DNA of 64,000 nucleotides from JANXQG01 sp964615095. GTDB lineage: Bacteria > Planctomycetota > Planctomycetia > Pirellulales > Thermoguttaceae. The stretch lies in assembly GCA_964615095.1 (NCBI GenBank), contig CAZTPX010000031.1, positions 9,410-73,409 of the forward strand. Reading direction: 5' to 3'. Shown piece after piece: positions 41,653 through 50,515 of the stretch. Under the pieces are notes generated by a model, which saw nothing but the letters and a program-made list of their open reading frames with translations, made no database searches and had not been told where the DNA came from. Made by a program: the position numbers and the translations under genes. Positions within the stretch are counted from its first letter, which is position 1. Each line of letters starts with the position of its first letter.

Positions 41653-42570
41653 ATGTCGACCTGCGCCGAACGAGTGGAGCAACTGCGGTGGAAAAAATTC
41701 CCCGTCCTGGACGATGGATTCGTCTGCCTGGTGGACATGATGGGCGACGATCAAGCGGTGGTTCAGGCCGCCCGCGTGAGTTACGCTGAGGGCACGCGGG
41801 CCGTCTCCGACGATCGCACGTTGATCCGCTACCTCATGCGGCACCAGCACACGACTCCCTTCGAGATGGTCGAGTTGAAGTTCCTCGTCCGCGTTCCCAT
41901 GGATTGCTGGCGGCAATGGATCCGGCATCGCACGGCCTCGATCAACGAGACGAGCACCCGCTACAGCGTGGCCATCGATGCCGCCCAGCAAACCGCGGCT
42001 GACGCTTGGCGCAAGCAGGCCAGGTCGAACCGCCAGGGCAGCGAAGGTTATTTTGACGAAACGACCGGCGCCGACTTGACAGCGGAGGAAGCGGCGCTGC
42101 AGCAGCAGATCCGCGCGGTCTACCAACGGCGGCTGGAACAAGGCATCGCCCGGGAGCAAGCCCGCAAGGACCTGCCGCTTTCCACTTATACGGAGGCCTA
42201 CTGGAAGATTGATCTGCACAATTTGCTGCACTTTCTCGAACTGCGGATGGACGACCATGCTCAGTTCGAAATCCGCCGCTATGCGCAGACGATGGGCCGT
42301 GAGATCGTCGCGCCGCTGCTGCCGCTGGCCTGGGAGGCCTTTCTCGACTACCGGATTGAAGGCATGTTGCTCACACGGCTGGAGCAGGAGGTCGTTGCCC
42401 GGCTCGTTGCCGCGGGCAACGTTCCGGCCGACGAGGCCGCCTTCCTGGCCGCCGACGATCCCACCTGGGCCGGATTGACCCGCTGCCGCGAACGAGACGA
42501 GTGCCGCGATAAACTAGTCCGCCTGGGAATCATGCAAGAGGCAAGCACAAGAGCAGAAGAAAGACCGTAG
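41653..42570 (+). CDS. thyX: FAD-dependent thymidylate synthase ThyX
   Basis: A 305-aa ThyX with the signature RHRTASINETSTRYS and the downstream helical bundle. It converts dUMP to dTMP using methylene-tetrahydrofolate and FADH2. The N-terminus has VDMMGDDQAVVQAARVSYAE. The family is usually 220-300 aa, so it is on the long side. The stop codon TAG at 42568-42570 lies inside the left arm of a hairpin (42566-42620). Confidence 0.93.
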   Translation: MSTCAERVEQLRWKKFPVLDDGFVCLVDMMGDDQAVVQAARVSYAEGTRAVSDDRTLIRYLMRHQHTTPFEMVELKFLVRVPMDCWRQWIRHRTASINETSTRYSVAIDAAQQTAADAWRKQARSNRQGSEGYFDETTGADLTAEEAALQQQIRAVYQRRLEQGIAREQARKDLPLSTYTEAYWKIDLHNLLHFLELRMDDHAQFEIRRYAQTMGREIVAPLLPLAWEAFLDYRIEGMLLTRLEQEVVARLVAAGNVPADEAAFLAADDPTWAGLTRCRERDECRDKLVRLGIMQEASTRAEERP

Positions 42571-42620
42571 GGTGGGACCCGGGCACCGTGCGCAGCATGG
42601 TGCCCGGGTCCCACCCTACG
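42566..42620. repeat. Perfect 22-bp inverted repeat overlapping the thyX stop
   Basis: Arms 42566-42587 and 42599-42620 are exact complements around an 11-nt loop (GTAGGGTGGGACCCGGGCACC). The thyX stop codon is inside the left arm. It may act as the transcript terminator. Confidence 0.85.
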
Positions 42621-42662
42621 AAACTAAGACCTACCCCTCATCCCCAAGGAGATCCCAACCTC

Positions 42663-43049
42663 ATGTCCGACCCCACCACAACAGAACTTCTGGCCCTCAA
42701 TCGCCGTTTGCTGGAGAGCATTTTCGCCGGCGATTGGGCCAAGTACACCGAACTCTGTGATCCGAGCCTGACCTGCTTCGAACCGGAGACCCTCGGCCAG
42801 TGGGTGGAAGGCATGGACTTTCACCATTTTTATTTCAATCTGGGCGGGGCCACAGGGCCGGTGAACATCACGCTCAGCACGCCGCACGTGCGGGTCATGG
42901 GCGACGTGGCCGTGATCAGTTTCATTCGCATCGTGCAGAAACTCGATGGCAGTGGCAGTCCGATCACCACCCGCTCGGAAGAAACGCGTGTTTGGCAGCG
43001 GCAAGGCGGACGTTGGCGGCACGTGCATTTCCACCGAACGGTGGGGTAG
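42663..43049 (+). CDS. CaMKII association-domain/NTF2-like protein
   Basis: A 128-aa protein of the CaMKII association-domain (NTF2-like) fold: LLALNRRLLESIFAGDWAKY, DPSLTCFEPETLGQWVEGMD and FHRTVG at the end. Start at ATG 42663. These small proteins occur as stand-alone domains in bacteria with no known substrate. It is 92 bp from thyX. Confidence 0.78.
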   Translation: MSDPTTTELLALNRRLLESIFAGDWAKYTELCDPSLTCFEPETLGQWVEGMDFHHFYFNLGGATGPVNITLSTPHVRVMGDVAVISFIRIVQKLDGSGSPITTRSEETRVWQRQGGRWRHVHFHRTVG

Positions 43050-43087
43050 TCTCCGGCCACTTCGGAGCGGCGAGGAGACAATTATCG

Positions 43088-43164
43088 CCTTTCGCTCCCG
43101 AAAGTGGCGCAACTTTCGCGGAGCGAAAGGTGACAATGCGACAGTTATTGATTTGTCGGTCCTT
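43088..43164. repeat. Hairpin plus dispersed 20-bp motif
   Basis: Arms 43088-43105 and 43112-43130 form an 18-bp hairpin with one bulge (CCTTTCGCTCC core). Immediately after, 43145-43164 reads TTATTGATTTGTCGGTCCTT, close to the motif at 24760 and 50372. Confidence 0.75.
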
Positions 43165-43221
43165 CGGTCTTGGAGAGAACCTGCCGTTGGTTTATAATCC
43201 GTGCTCTCCAAGGAGGGATTT

Positions 43222-44010
43222 ATGCGCTCGATTGCGATTATGAACCAGAAGGGCGGCGTGGGAAAAACGACCACCGCCGTAAACATCAGCGCGGCGCTGG
43301 CGGAAACCGGTTTGCGGATCTGCCTGATCGACTTGGACCCACAGGCCCATGCCACGCTGCACTTGGGGATTGAACCGCTGGCCGAGCAGCCGTCGATTTA
43401 CGACGTCTTGACCGGCAAGACCGGCATCTCCGAAGTCCGCCAGCAGGTGGCGGAGAACCTCTGGGTTGTGGGCTCCACGCTCGATCTGGCTGCCGCCGAC
43501 ATGGAACTGGCCGGCGTCGTGGGCCGCGAGATGATCCTCCGCGACAAACTGAACGCCGAACCGCAGCCCTTCGACTACCTTCTGATCGATTGCCCGCCGT
43601 CGCTGGGCGTGCTGACGCTCAACGCCCTGGTGGCGGTGGACGAGGTCTTCATTCCTTTGCAGCCGCACTTTCTCGCCCTGCACGGGCTGAGCAAGCTGCT
43701 GGAGACGATCAACCTCGTCTCTGTGCGGCTGAACCCGCGGCTGAAAATCAGCGGCGTCGTGTTGTGCATGTACGACGTCAACACGCGGCTGGCCAGCGAG
43801 GTCAGCGACAACGTCGACCAGTTCTTTCGCAGTGCCCGCGACAAGACCTCGCCCTGGGCCGGCGCGCACACGTTTCAGACGCGGATTCGCCGCAACGTGC
43901 GGCTCGCCGAGGCGCCTAGCTTTGGGCAATCGATCTTTCAGTACTCGCCCGACTCGCACGGGGCCGAGGACTACCGCCGCCTGGCCGAAGAAGTCCAGCA
44001 GGCGCGGTAG
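43222..44010 (+). CDS. ParA/Soj-family ATPase
   Basis: A 262-aa deviant-Walker ATPase with MNQKGGVGKTTTAVNISAAL, DLDPQAHATLHLGI and the DCPPSLGVLTLNAL motif. The Shine-Dalgarno AGGAGG is 6 bp before ATG 43222, deciding the start. No parB or parS is next to it, so it could segregate a chromosome, a plasmid-like cargo or another structure. Genes that follow are non-related. Confidence 0.9.
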   Translation: MRSIAIMNQKGGVGKTTTAVNISAALAETGLRICLIDLDPQAHATLHLGIEPLAEQPSIYDVLTGKTGISEVRQQVAENLWVVGSTLDLAAADMELAGVVGREMILRDKLNAEPQPFDYLLIDCPPSLGVLTLNALVAVDEVFIPLQPHFLALHGLSKLLETINLVSVRLNPRLKISGVVLCMYDVNTRLASEVSDNVDQFFRSARDKTSPWAGAHTFQTRIRRNVRLAEAPSFGQSIFQYSPDSHGAEDYRRLAEEVQQAR

Positions 44011-44378
44011 GCCCGGCGGCGCTACCGTAACGGACGGAATTCCTGGGCGATCCGTTACCTTCCGCAGCACCGTTTCGCGATTTTCGCCGTGTCCCGCGGG
44101 CCGATTTTTCCGGTCCATTCGTATCGCGTTTGCGGCTTGCAACACAGGCATATTCCGGATTTGTCGAAATGCGCCGACAAACGCGACGGACGGCTTGTGT
44201 GTATCACGCCGCGGACACCGGTTGATGCGCCGGCAAATCCTGAAATAGGCCGGCACAGCGCGGATTGATCGAATCTGCGAGAAGCGGCGCGACGATCCGA
44301 TTTCTGAGTGGTAACGGATTTTACTGCGAACGGTTTCGCTCCCCGGCGAGCCGTTCCCATTCGGAAAGGAAGCTGAAC
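44011..44378. other. 368-bp gap before the BBP7 gene
   Basis: It contains a weak inverted repeat at 44025-44059 (GTAACGGA arms) after parA and no visible gene. The promoter of the BBP7 gene is probably here. Confidence 0.45.
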
Positions 44379-45848
44379 ATGAACACGATGCGCATGGGAC
44401 TCCTCTGTGCGTTGGTCGGTTGGATGGCCGCCGACGCACAGGCCCAATGGGGGACTTATGGTTCCCCCGATCCAATTCCCCTGGGACAGGCTGCTCCCCG
44501 GGACTCTTACGCGCCGGCTGCAATCAGCCGCGCGTCGTACGTGGCCGCGGCCGACGGTTCGGGCCCGGTTATACCGCCCCCCCCCTCCGCGGCCCTCCCG
44601 CAACCGCCGATGTCGGCTCCAGGCGGCGTGCCGCAGCTACCAACGCCGACCCCCGGCAACGTGCCACAGCCGTCGATGCCCGGCCCGGGTATGGTGCCCC
44701 AACCGGCCACGGAGAGCAACGCGGTGATGTCGATCCTGAACGAACCCGGCCCCGCGTTCAATCCGGCCCCCGGCTGCGGCGCGCCGGCCCCAAGTGGTTG
44801 TGCCAACAACGGCGACGTCCGCGGCGACGTCTGTGGCGGCTTCGGTAATTGCTGTTCACCGTGGTACGCATCGTTTGACGCCCTGTACATGACGCGTAGC
44901 ACGCCACCGAGGACCTACACCTCGGCCGAGCCGACCAACAACCCGGTCAACCAGGGATACTTTAGCGACGTGAATTGGACACCGGGTGGACAAGGCACCG
45001 TCGGCTATCGTTTCGGCTGCGGCTGCAATTGGGCCATCCAAGGCACTTACTGGGGGCTTGCCGAATCGAGCAGCGATGGCGGCCCGGGCATTCCCGGTCC
45101 TTACGTAACCCCGATGATCTTCGGCATGACCGACGTTCTGGGCACCAGCGGCGGCACCGGCGCAGGTGGCGCCCAGCAGGCCAACTCCTGGACAGACAGT
45201 TCGCCGTGCCATCACATCTGGCGGACCTACGATGCCCAAGACGTGGAGATCACGCTCGCACGGACCGTCTGTGGCGGCGAGTGCAATGGCTTTGGGGTCG
45301 ATTTCCTGGCCGGCTTCCGCTGGTTCCGTTTCCAGGACGGCTTCATGTTCGGAGCCCAGCGCCAGGACGACGGCAGCGCCTATGCCGGCAACTGGCTGTA
45401 CCTGGATGACCGCATCACCAACGATCTTTACGGCGGCCAGATCGGCTGTACCGCCAGCTACCGTTTTGCCGATTGCTGGAAGGTCTTCGTCACGCCCATG
45501 GTCGGCATCTTCGACAATCACATGACCTTGGATTACAACCTCTACGCGCAGGGCAACGGCACGTACTACCAAGGATCGTCGCAGACCTATCCCAACCCGA
45601 ACTACCCGGTGCATGCGACGGCGGACGGATTGGCCTTCTTGACCCAGATCGACGTGGGCTTGGATTGGGATATCTGCCGGCACGTTTCCACGCAGTTGGG
45701 CTATCGCGTGATGGCCATGACGGGCATGGGACTGTCGGACGGCCAGATCCCATTCTACGGCAATGACACGCAATCCATCGCCAACATCCATCACGACGAC
45801 AGCTTGATCTTGCACGGCGCTTTCGCCGGCGTGACATTCAGTTGGTGA
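44379..45848 (+). CDS. BBP7-family outer-membrane beta-barrel protein
   Basis: A 489-aa exported protein, signal MNTMRMGLLCALVGWMAADA, with a Pro-rich N-terminal linker (about 40-150). The barrel begins at GNCCSPWYASFDALYMTRST and has repeated aromatic beta-strand patterns ending in LHGAFAGVTFSW. This end with Phe/Trp at the last residue is typical of outer-membrane barrels. The BBP7 family is characteristic of planctomycetes. AAGGAAG precedes the chosen start. Confidence 0.85.
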   Translation: MNTMRMGLLCALVGWMAADAQAQWGTYGSPDPIPLGQAAPRDSYAPAAISRASYVAAADGSGPVIPPPPSAALPQPPMSAPGGVPQLPTPTPGNVPQPSMPGPGMVPQPATESNAVMSILNEPGPAFNPAPGCGAPAPSGCANNGDVRGDVCGGFGNCCSPWYASFDALYMTRSTPPRTYTSAEPTNNPVNQGYFSDVNWTPGGQGTVGYRFGCGCNWAIQGTYWGLAESSSDGGPGIPGPYVTPMIFGMTDVLGTSGGTGAGGAQQANSWTDSSPCHHIWRTYDAQDVEITLARTVCGGECNGFGVDFLAGFRWFRFQDGFMFGAQRQDDGSAYAGNWLYLDDRITNDLYGGQIGCTASYRFADCWKVFVTPMVGIFDNHMTLDYNLYAQGNGTYYQGSSQTYPNPNYPVHATADGLAFLTQIDVGLDWDICRHVSTQLGYRVMAMTGMGLSDGQIPFYGNDTQSIANIHHDDSLILHGAFAGVTFSW

Positions 45849-45872
45849 GCATTCCGAGTGGAATCGCCATCC

Positions 45873-45913
45873 GGGGGCGGCCGTGCATACGTACGGCTGC
45901 CCCCTTCCTTTTG
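45873..45913 (+). terminator. Rho-independent terminator of the BBP7 gene
   Basis: The stem 45873-45884 with 45893-45904 (12 bp, one mismatch) is followed by TTCCTTTT. It lies 24 bp past the stop. Confidence 0.75.
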
Positions 45914-45914
45914 G

Positions 45915-46511
45915 CTATCCCTGCATTTGCGAGCCGGCGCACACGGCGTGGAACTCGGGATCGTCGCGGAGCGCGTCGAAGTCGGGCTCGTGATCGATGA
46001 GCAGGCGGTAATTGGGGTCCAGGGCGAGGGCCTGTTCGAGATAGGCCAAAGCGTGCCGCTTGTCGCCCGCCACGCTGTGATAACAGGCAAGGTTGTAGCG
46101 AATCAGCGGCTCGTCGCTATCGGCGGCCAGGGCCGTTTCCAGGGCCTTGATCGCCAAGTCGATTCGCCCCGTGCGCTTGTGGCACCAGCCCAAGGCCAGC
46201 AAGACCTGGACGTTTTCCGGCTCCAAGTCGGCCACCTTGCCCAGCGGCACGATGGCATCCCCGTAGCGTTCCAAGGATCGCAGGGCCTGGCCTTGCAAAT
46301 ACAAGGTCCGCGCGTCGCCTCCGTTCGTTTCTTCCGCCCCGCCGCTCTTGCGGGCCATGCCAGACCCGCCCGTCCCCTCGCCGACGCCCAGCCTGCCAAG
46401 CACATCGAGAGCTTGCTGGGGCAGACCAAGTTCCAGATACCCTTCAGCCTGATGCTGAAGTTTCATGCGACGAATTCGATTTTCTTTGGACTTGGTCACG
46501 CCGGGACTCAT
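45915..46511 (-). CDS. TPR-repeat protein
   Basis: A 198-aa protein with about four TPR repeats (LQHQAEGYLELGLPQQALDV; ALGWCHKRTGRIDLAIKALE). It ends convergently with the BBP7 terminator. No signal peptide. The start at 46511 has weak support; ATG 46466 (MKLQHQ) is the alternative. It may act as a scaffold. Confidence 0.8.
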   Translation of the reverse strand: MSPGVTKSKENRIRRMKLQHQAEGYLELGLPQQALDVLGRLGVGEGTGGSGMARKSGGAEETNGGDARTLYLQGQALRSLERYGDAIVPLGKVADLEPENVQVLLALGWCHKRTGRIDLAIKALETALAADSDEPLIRYNLACYHSVAGDKRHALAYLEQALALDPNYRLLIDHEPDFDALRDDPEFHAVCAGSQMQG

Positions 46512-47020
46512 TGGCGCAAAGGGACGGATTGGAATGAGATCTACCCGGAAGGCGTTCTACCGACACGAGGCCGGCTCGTTTCGCTTTTCCGGAACGCATG
46601 CTGCATCAGCCTTTGATTCAACGAAAAGGCAACATCCACGCGTCTCACCAGTCCATTATAGCGGATTGCGTCAACAGGCCCAAGTCGCATTTCGCAAGTT
46701 CGCGTCGATATCGCCCGGCAAGGAAAAAAACGCTCCGAAGTACTTCCATAGTCTACGCGAGTACAAATGGCACGTTGGAGTCCCGGCTTTAGCCGGTATT
46801 TATGCCGGATTACCGGCTAAAGCCGGGACTCCAACCATCGCATTTCTGCCCGCGCCCAGTATTAGTCGCAGCTACCAAGCTCGTCACCTAGAAGCGGATG
46901 GACTGGACAGTTCCATGCCGCAAAAAACACGACCCGGTTTCCGCACACTTCCAAAGAGTCTGGTTTTGCGGCCAGGCATTTTCGCATGCCGATCACCGCT
47001 CCCGCCCATTTTTCGCTGCG
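46512..47020. other. 509-bp gap with the 25-bp perfect inverted repeat
   Basis: The only structured element is the inverted repeat 46774-46835. No gene recognised. Confidence 0.5.
46774..46835. repeat. Perfect 25-bp inverted repeat
   Basis: Arms 46774-46798 and 46811-46835 are exact complements over 25 bp (GTTGGAGTCCCGGCTTTAGC core) around a 12-nt loop. Related half-copies are at 18718 (plus strand) and in the element near 40048. Confidence 0.9.
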
Positions 47021-47932
47021 TCAAGCCGGTACGACCGCTTCGTGGTAGCTTTCGATCAGCGATTTCCGCGGCGCGCCCACTTTAAGCACGGGAGCGAGTT
47101 CAATGAATTCCCCGTCAATTTGGTTCAACAGGCCCGCGGAAGTGGCGCGGGACGGACAAATCTGGGCGAGCGTTTCTTCCCACTGCGGGCACTCGGTCCA
47201 GAGCGCATCGGACGACGAAGGCAAGAGGGCCGAGAGGGCCACAATCTGCCTGGCCGCCCCGCCGGGCAAATCGGTGTCCAACACGACCTTGGAATGGCCC
47301 TCAAGCGCCATCGCAAATTCCTCCGGCAGATTCCACTGCCGGGTGAGCATACCGGCAGCCTGGCCGTGCGTCCAGCCAAAGGTCTCGCATTCCAGGTGCG
47401 AAAGCCGCCGCCGCCCTTGGTTGCGGGCATTCAGCAGCTTGACATAGATCTGCGGAAACTCCTTGGCCAACAAGGGAATAGCCATGTCCTGCAAGAGGGC
47501 CGCGGTAAACACTTCTTCCGCCGTCTTCAGCCCCTGCAGCTTTGCCACGGCCCGGGCGAAAAGCGCGCGGCGGAGCGAGTCCTGCCAGATGCTCCTCAAG
47601 TCGAATGGGCCGCAGCGGGGATTAGGAACGAGGCTGAACACGGCGTTCCACAGGGCGAAGTTCTTGATCGTCCGCACGCCCACCAGGGAGATGCCCACTT
47701 TGACGCTGGAAATCTTTCGCGCGAAGCCGAAATACGACGAGTTGACAAACTTCAGCACTTGGCCCGCCAGCCCCGGGTCGGCCTCGATGGGCACCCCGTA
47801 GTCGGCAGGACCGTAGTTCGGATCGCGCGACAATTCCAGTAGCCGGATCGCACTTTGCGGCAAGGCGGCAAGCTGGGTCTTTGCCAGCATCTGTTGAAGA
47901 TTGGGACTACCGCTGTCGTGAAGAACCGTCAT
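47021..47932 (-). CDS. HDOD-domain protein
   Basis: A 303-aa HDOD protein (IEADPGLAGQVLKFVNSSYF; ISLVGVRTIKNFALWNAVFS), nearly the whole length, with no output domain. Related to the HDOD half of 24778-26427. HDOD proteins are scaffolds in signalling. Confidence 0.88.
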   Translation of the reverse strand: MTVLHDSGSPNLQQMLAKTQLAALPQSAIRLLELSRDPNYGPADYGVPIEADPGLAGQVLKFVNSSYFGFARKISSVKVGISLVGVRTIKNFALWNAVFSLVPNPRCGPFDLRSIWQDSLRRALFARAVAKLQGLKTAEEVFTAALLQDMAIPLLAKEFPQIYVKLLNARNQGRRRLSHLECETFGWTHGQAAGMLTRQWNLPEEFAMALEGHSKVVLDTDLPGGAARQIVALSALLPSSSDALWTECPQWEETLAQICPSRATSAGLLNQIDGEFIELAPVLKVGAPRKSLIESYHEAVVPA

Positions 47933-48242
47933 GCTTTCTGCTCCGGGGTACGCGCTCTATGGAAACCTTACGACAATCGGCCCGCAGAAGCAAATCGGCG
48001 GAGGCGAGATGGCTGGCCGCCGCGCATTGCCTTCCCGCCGCAGACGTTGCCTAATGGCAACACGCGATCTTCGCCGCGTGGCGATTTCTCCACGTCCCGA
48101 TGCCGCGCCACGAATTGCGCAATACGCGAAACATCCGGCACGTCAACGACTTATATCTTCGTCCGCCTCCCTCGCTAACGCGCTGGTCCGGTGATTGCAC
48201 CCTGCGCTACGGCAAACCGCCAAATCGCTTGGGGAGACTGTC
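47933..48242. other. 310-bp gap
   Basis: It separates the divergent HDOD and small-protein genes. No motif recognised. Confidence 0.4.
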
Positions 48243-48515
48243 ATGCGCAGGTTTCGTTGGATCATCATTGCCCTACTCGTCCTCCCCTGGCTTGCGAGCG
48301 AGGCCATCGCGTCTGCCGCCGCGGTCGAAGACGCGTCCAGCGGATGGCGGCGGACCCGCGTGGGCTGGCAACGGGTCGAATGTCTCCGTCCGCAAATCCC
48401 CTATCGCCGGCCCGGCTTACATCCCGCCGTCGTCGGTTCGCTAGAAGTTCTCCTGACCACGACTGCCATGCTGGCGCTTTCCGGCGGACGGAGTACTACC
48501 CCGCCAGGGAAGTAA
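48243..48515 (+). CDS. Small exported membrane protein
   Basis: A 90-aa protein with an N-terminal signal helix (MRRFRWIIIALLVLPWLASE) and a C-terminal hydrophobic segment (SLEVLLTTTAMLAL). In between it has GWRRTRVGWQRV. ATG 48243 fits the signal peptide. Function unknown. It precedes larB by about 100 bp. Confidence 0.6.
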   Translation: MRRFRWIIIALLVLPWLASEAIASAAAVEDASSGWRRTRVGWQRVECLRPQIPYRRPGLHPAVVGSLEVLLTTTAMLALSGGRSTTPPGK

Positions 48516-48616
48516 CTCGCGCCAATCGTTGCACAAGACGGGGAAAGAAGGACCAAATTGCCTTTTTTTGCTCCCAGGTTGCTGGAAAAAAACCGGCATG
48601 CGCTTATGATGTAAGA

Positions 48617-49399
48617 ATGAACGCTCAACTCTTGGAACAACTTGCGGCCCGATTGATCGCCGGGCAGCTTTCGGTGCCTGATTTCGTCGGCCAGGTGCGA
48701 GGTTTTGGCATAGCCGACGTCGGACCAGCCCAGGTCGACCTGGACCGCCACCGCCGCTGCGGGTTTCCCGAAGTGATATTCTCGCAGGGCAAGACGGTCG
48801 AGGCGATTGCCAAGATTCTTCAGGCCCAGCTTGAACACGGCGTAGAGGTGCTGGCCACGCGGATGTCGGCGGAGCAGGCGGCCGAATTGCTCGCGCAGTT
48901 CCCCGCAGGGCAATACAATCCGGTCGGCCGGACATTTCGCATTCCGCAACTAACCAGTGCTGCGCATGCGCGGTCGGCCATCGGCCGGGTGACGATCGTC
49001 ACCGCCGGCACGAGCGACCTGCCCGTGGCGGAAGAGGCCCGCGAGACGGCCCTCTGGACGGGCGCGGCGGTAAAGTTCGTGCAGGACGTGGGCGTAGCGG
49101 GGCCGCATCGGCTGGCTGCGAACCTGCACCTGCTGGCCGATGCCGACGCGATCGTGGTCGTGGCCGGTATGGAAGGGGCGCTGCCCAGTGTCGTAGGCGG
49201 GTATGTGTCTTGTCCCGTGATCGGCGTGCCGACCAGTATCGGCTACGGGGCTGCGTTCAGCGGTTTGGCGGCACTGTTGGGAATGCTGAATAGCTGCGCT
49301 TCGAACGTCTGCGTCGTCAATATCGACGCCGGATTCAAAGGCGGCTACGTGGCGGGGATGATCGCCAAGAACGCCGCGCGGTCGCGAGAAGGGAATTGA
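48617..49399 (+). CDS. larB: LarB (nickel-pincer cofactor synthesis carboxylase)
   Basis: A 260-aa protein with the PurE-like C-terminal domain (VTIVTAGTSDLPVAEEARET, GGYVSCPVIGVPTSIGYGAA) and the N-terminal LarB region. LarB carboxylates nicotinate adenine dinucleotide in nickel-pincer nucleotide synthesis. Start at ATG 48617. larC and larE are not in the window. The next gene is nnrD, 32 bp downstream. Confidence 0.93.
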   Translation: MNAQLLEQLAARLIAGQLSVPDFVGQVRGFGIADVGPAQVDLDRHRRCGFPEVIFSQGKTVEAIAKILQAQLEHGVEVLATRMSAEQAAELLAQFPAGQYNPVGRTFRIPQLTSAAHARSAIGRVTIVTAGTSDLPVAEEARETALWTGAAVKFVQDVGVAGPHRLAANLHLLADADAIVVVAGMEGALPSVVGGYVSCPVIGVPTSIGYGAAFSGLAALLGMLNSCASNVCVVNIDAGFKGGYVAGMIAKNAARSREGN

Positions 49400-49431
49400 G
49401 AATTGGACATTTGAAATTCGAGATCCAAACC

Positions 49432-50307
49432 ATGACTGCTGCAAGCGATCCATCTTTGCCGTGGCTGCCGCCGCGGCCATCGGATGCCCACAAAGGCACA
49501 TTCGGCACGGCCTTGATTATCGGCGGTTCGCGCGGCATGACAGGCGCGGTGGTATTGGCCGGCATGGCGGCGCTTCGCGGCGGGGCGGGGTTGGTGCGCC
49601 TGGCGGTGGCCGATCGTTGCCTGGAAATGGTCGCCGCCCATGAGCCTTCCTACATGACCGCCGCCCTGCCCGACGACATCCACGGCCGCATCAGCGGAGC
49701 CGCGCGCACGCGGATTGTCGAATTGGCCCAAGCGGCAACCGTCGTCGCGCTGGGGCCGGGCCTGGGGCGTTCGCCCGACCTGGATCGCCTCGTCGGCATG
49801 CTCTACCGCGAGGTGCCGTTGCCCATGATCTGCGATGCCGACGCCCTGAACGCCTTGTCGACGAACCGCGAGTTGTTGTCTCAGCACGCCGGGCCACGCG
49901 TGCTCACGCCGCATCCCGGCGAGTTCGCCCGCCTGATCGGCCACAAGTATCCGGGCGAGGAGCAGGATGTGGCCGCGTTGGAATTGGCTGGCCGCTGCCA
50001 CGTGGTCGTCGTGCTCAAAGGACATCGCACTTTCGTGACCGACGGTCGCCGCCACTGGCACAACTGTACGGGCAATCCCGGCATGGCTACGGGCGGCTCC
50101 GGCGATTCGCTCACGGGGCTGATTACCGCCCTGGCCTGCCAGGGGCTGGAACCCTACGACGCCGCCCGGCTAGGCGTCTATCTGCACGGTCTGGCTGGCG
50201 ATCTGGCGGCGGAAGACCTGGGAGAAACGTCGTTGATCGCTCGCGATATTGTCAGCTATTTGCCCAAAGCAATACAAGAACATGACGGGATGAGGGATAG
50301 ACACTAG
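49432..50307 (+). CDS. nnrD: ADP-dependent NAD(P)H-hydrate dehydratase NnrD
   Basis: A 291-aa YjeF C-terminal/NnrD enzyme, repairing hydrated NAD(P)H. Motifs are HKGTFGTALIIGGSRGMTGA, VVALGPGLGRSPDLDRLVGM, LTPHPGEFARLIGH, and GNPGMATGGSGDSLTGLITA. The start is ATG 49432; the YjeF N-terminal epimerase half is absent. Together with larB, it concerns pyridine nucleotide handling. Confidence 0.9.
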   Translation: MTAASDPSLPWLPPRPSDAHKGTFGTALIIGGSRGMTGAVVLAGMAALRGGAGLVRLAVADRCLEMVAAHEPSYMTAALPDDIHGRISGAARTRIVELAQAATVVALGPGLGRSPDLDRLVGMLYREVPLPMICDADALNALSTNRELLSQHAGPRVLTPHPGEFARLIGHKYPGEEQDVAALELAGRCHVVVVLKGHRTFVTDGRRHWHNCTGNPGMATGGSGDSLTGLITALACQGLEPYDAARLGVYLHGLAGDLAAEDLGETSLIARDIVSYLPKAIQEHDGMRDRH

Positions 50308-50339
50308 GTTATCGTTTGCGCGGGTGGAAATGAGCCGAT

Positions 50340-50391
50340 GGAGTTCCGCCTTTAGGCGGCGATCCCGGCAATTATTGATTCGCCGGTTCTT
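50340..50391. repeat. Remnants of two dispersed repeats
   Basis: GGAGTTCCGCCTTTAGGCGG (50340-50359) resembles the left arm of the element at 40017, and TTATTGATTCGCCGGTTCTT (50372-50391) matches the motif at 24760 and 43145. Confidence 0.65.
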
Positions 50392-50515
50392 TTCCCCCAC
50401 GAATCCGGGCCGCTTGCCATTCGCGTCCTCGCGCGCTATATTCGCATGTACGGGTTTGGCTGGACGGACTTGTCCGCCGTCTCTTTTCCTGCCCCTTTGA
50501 ACGCTTTTGCCGCTG

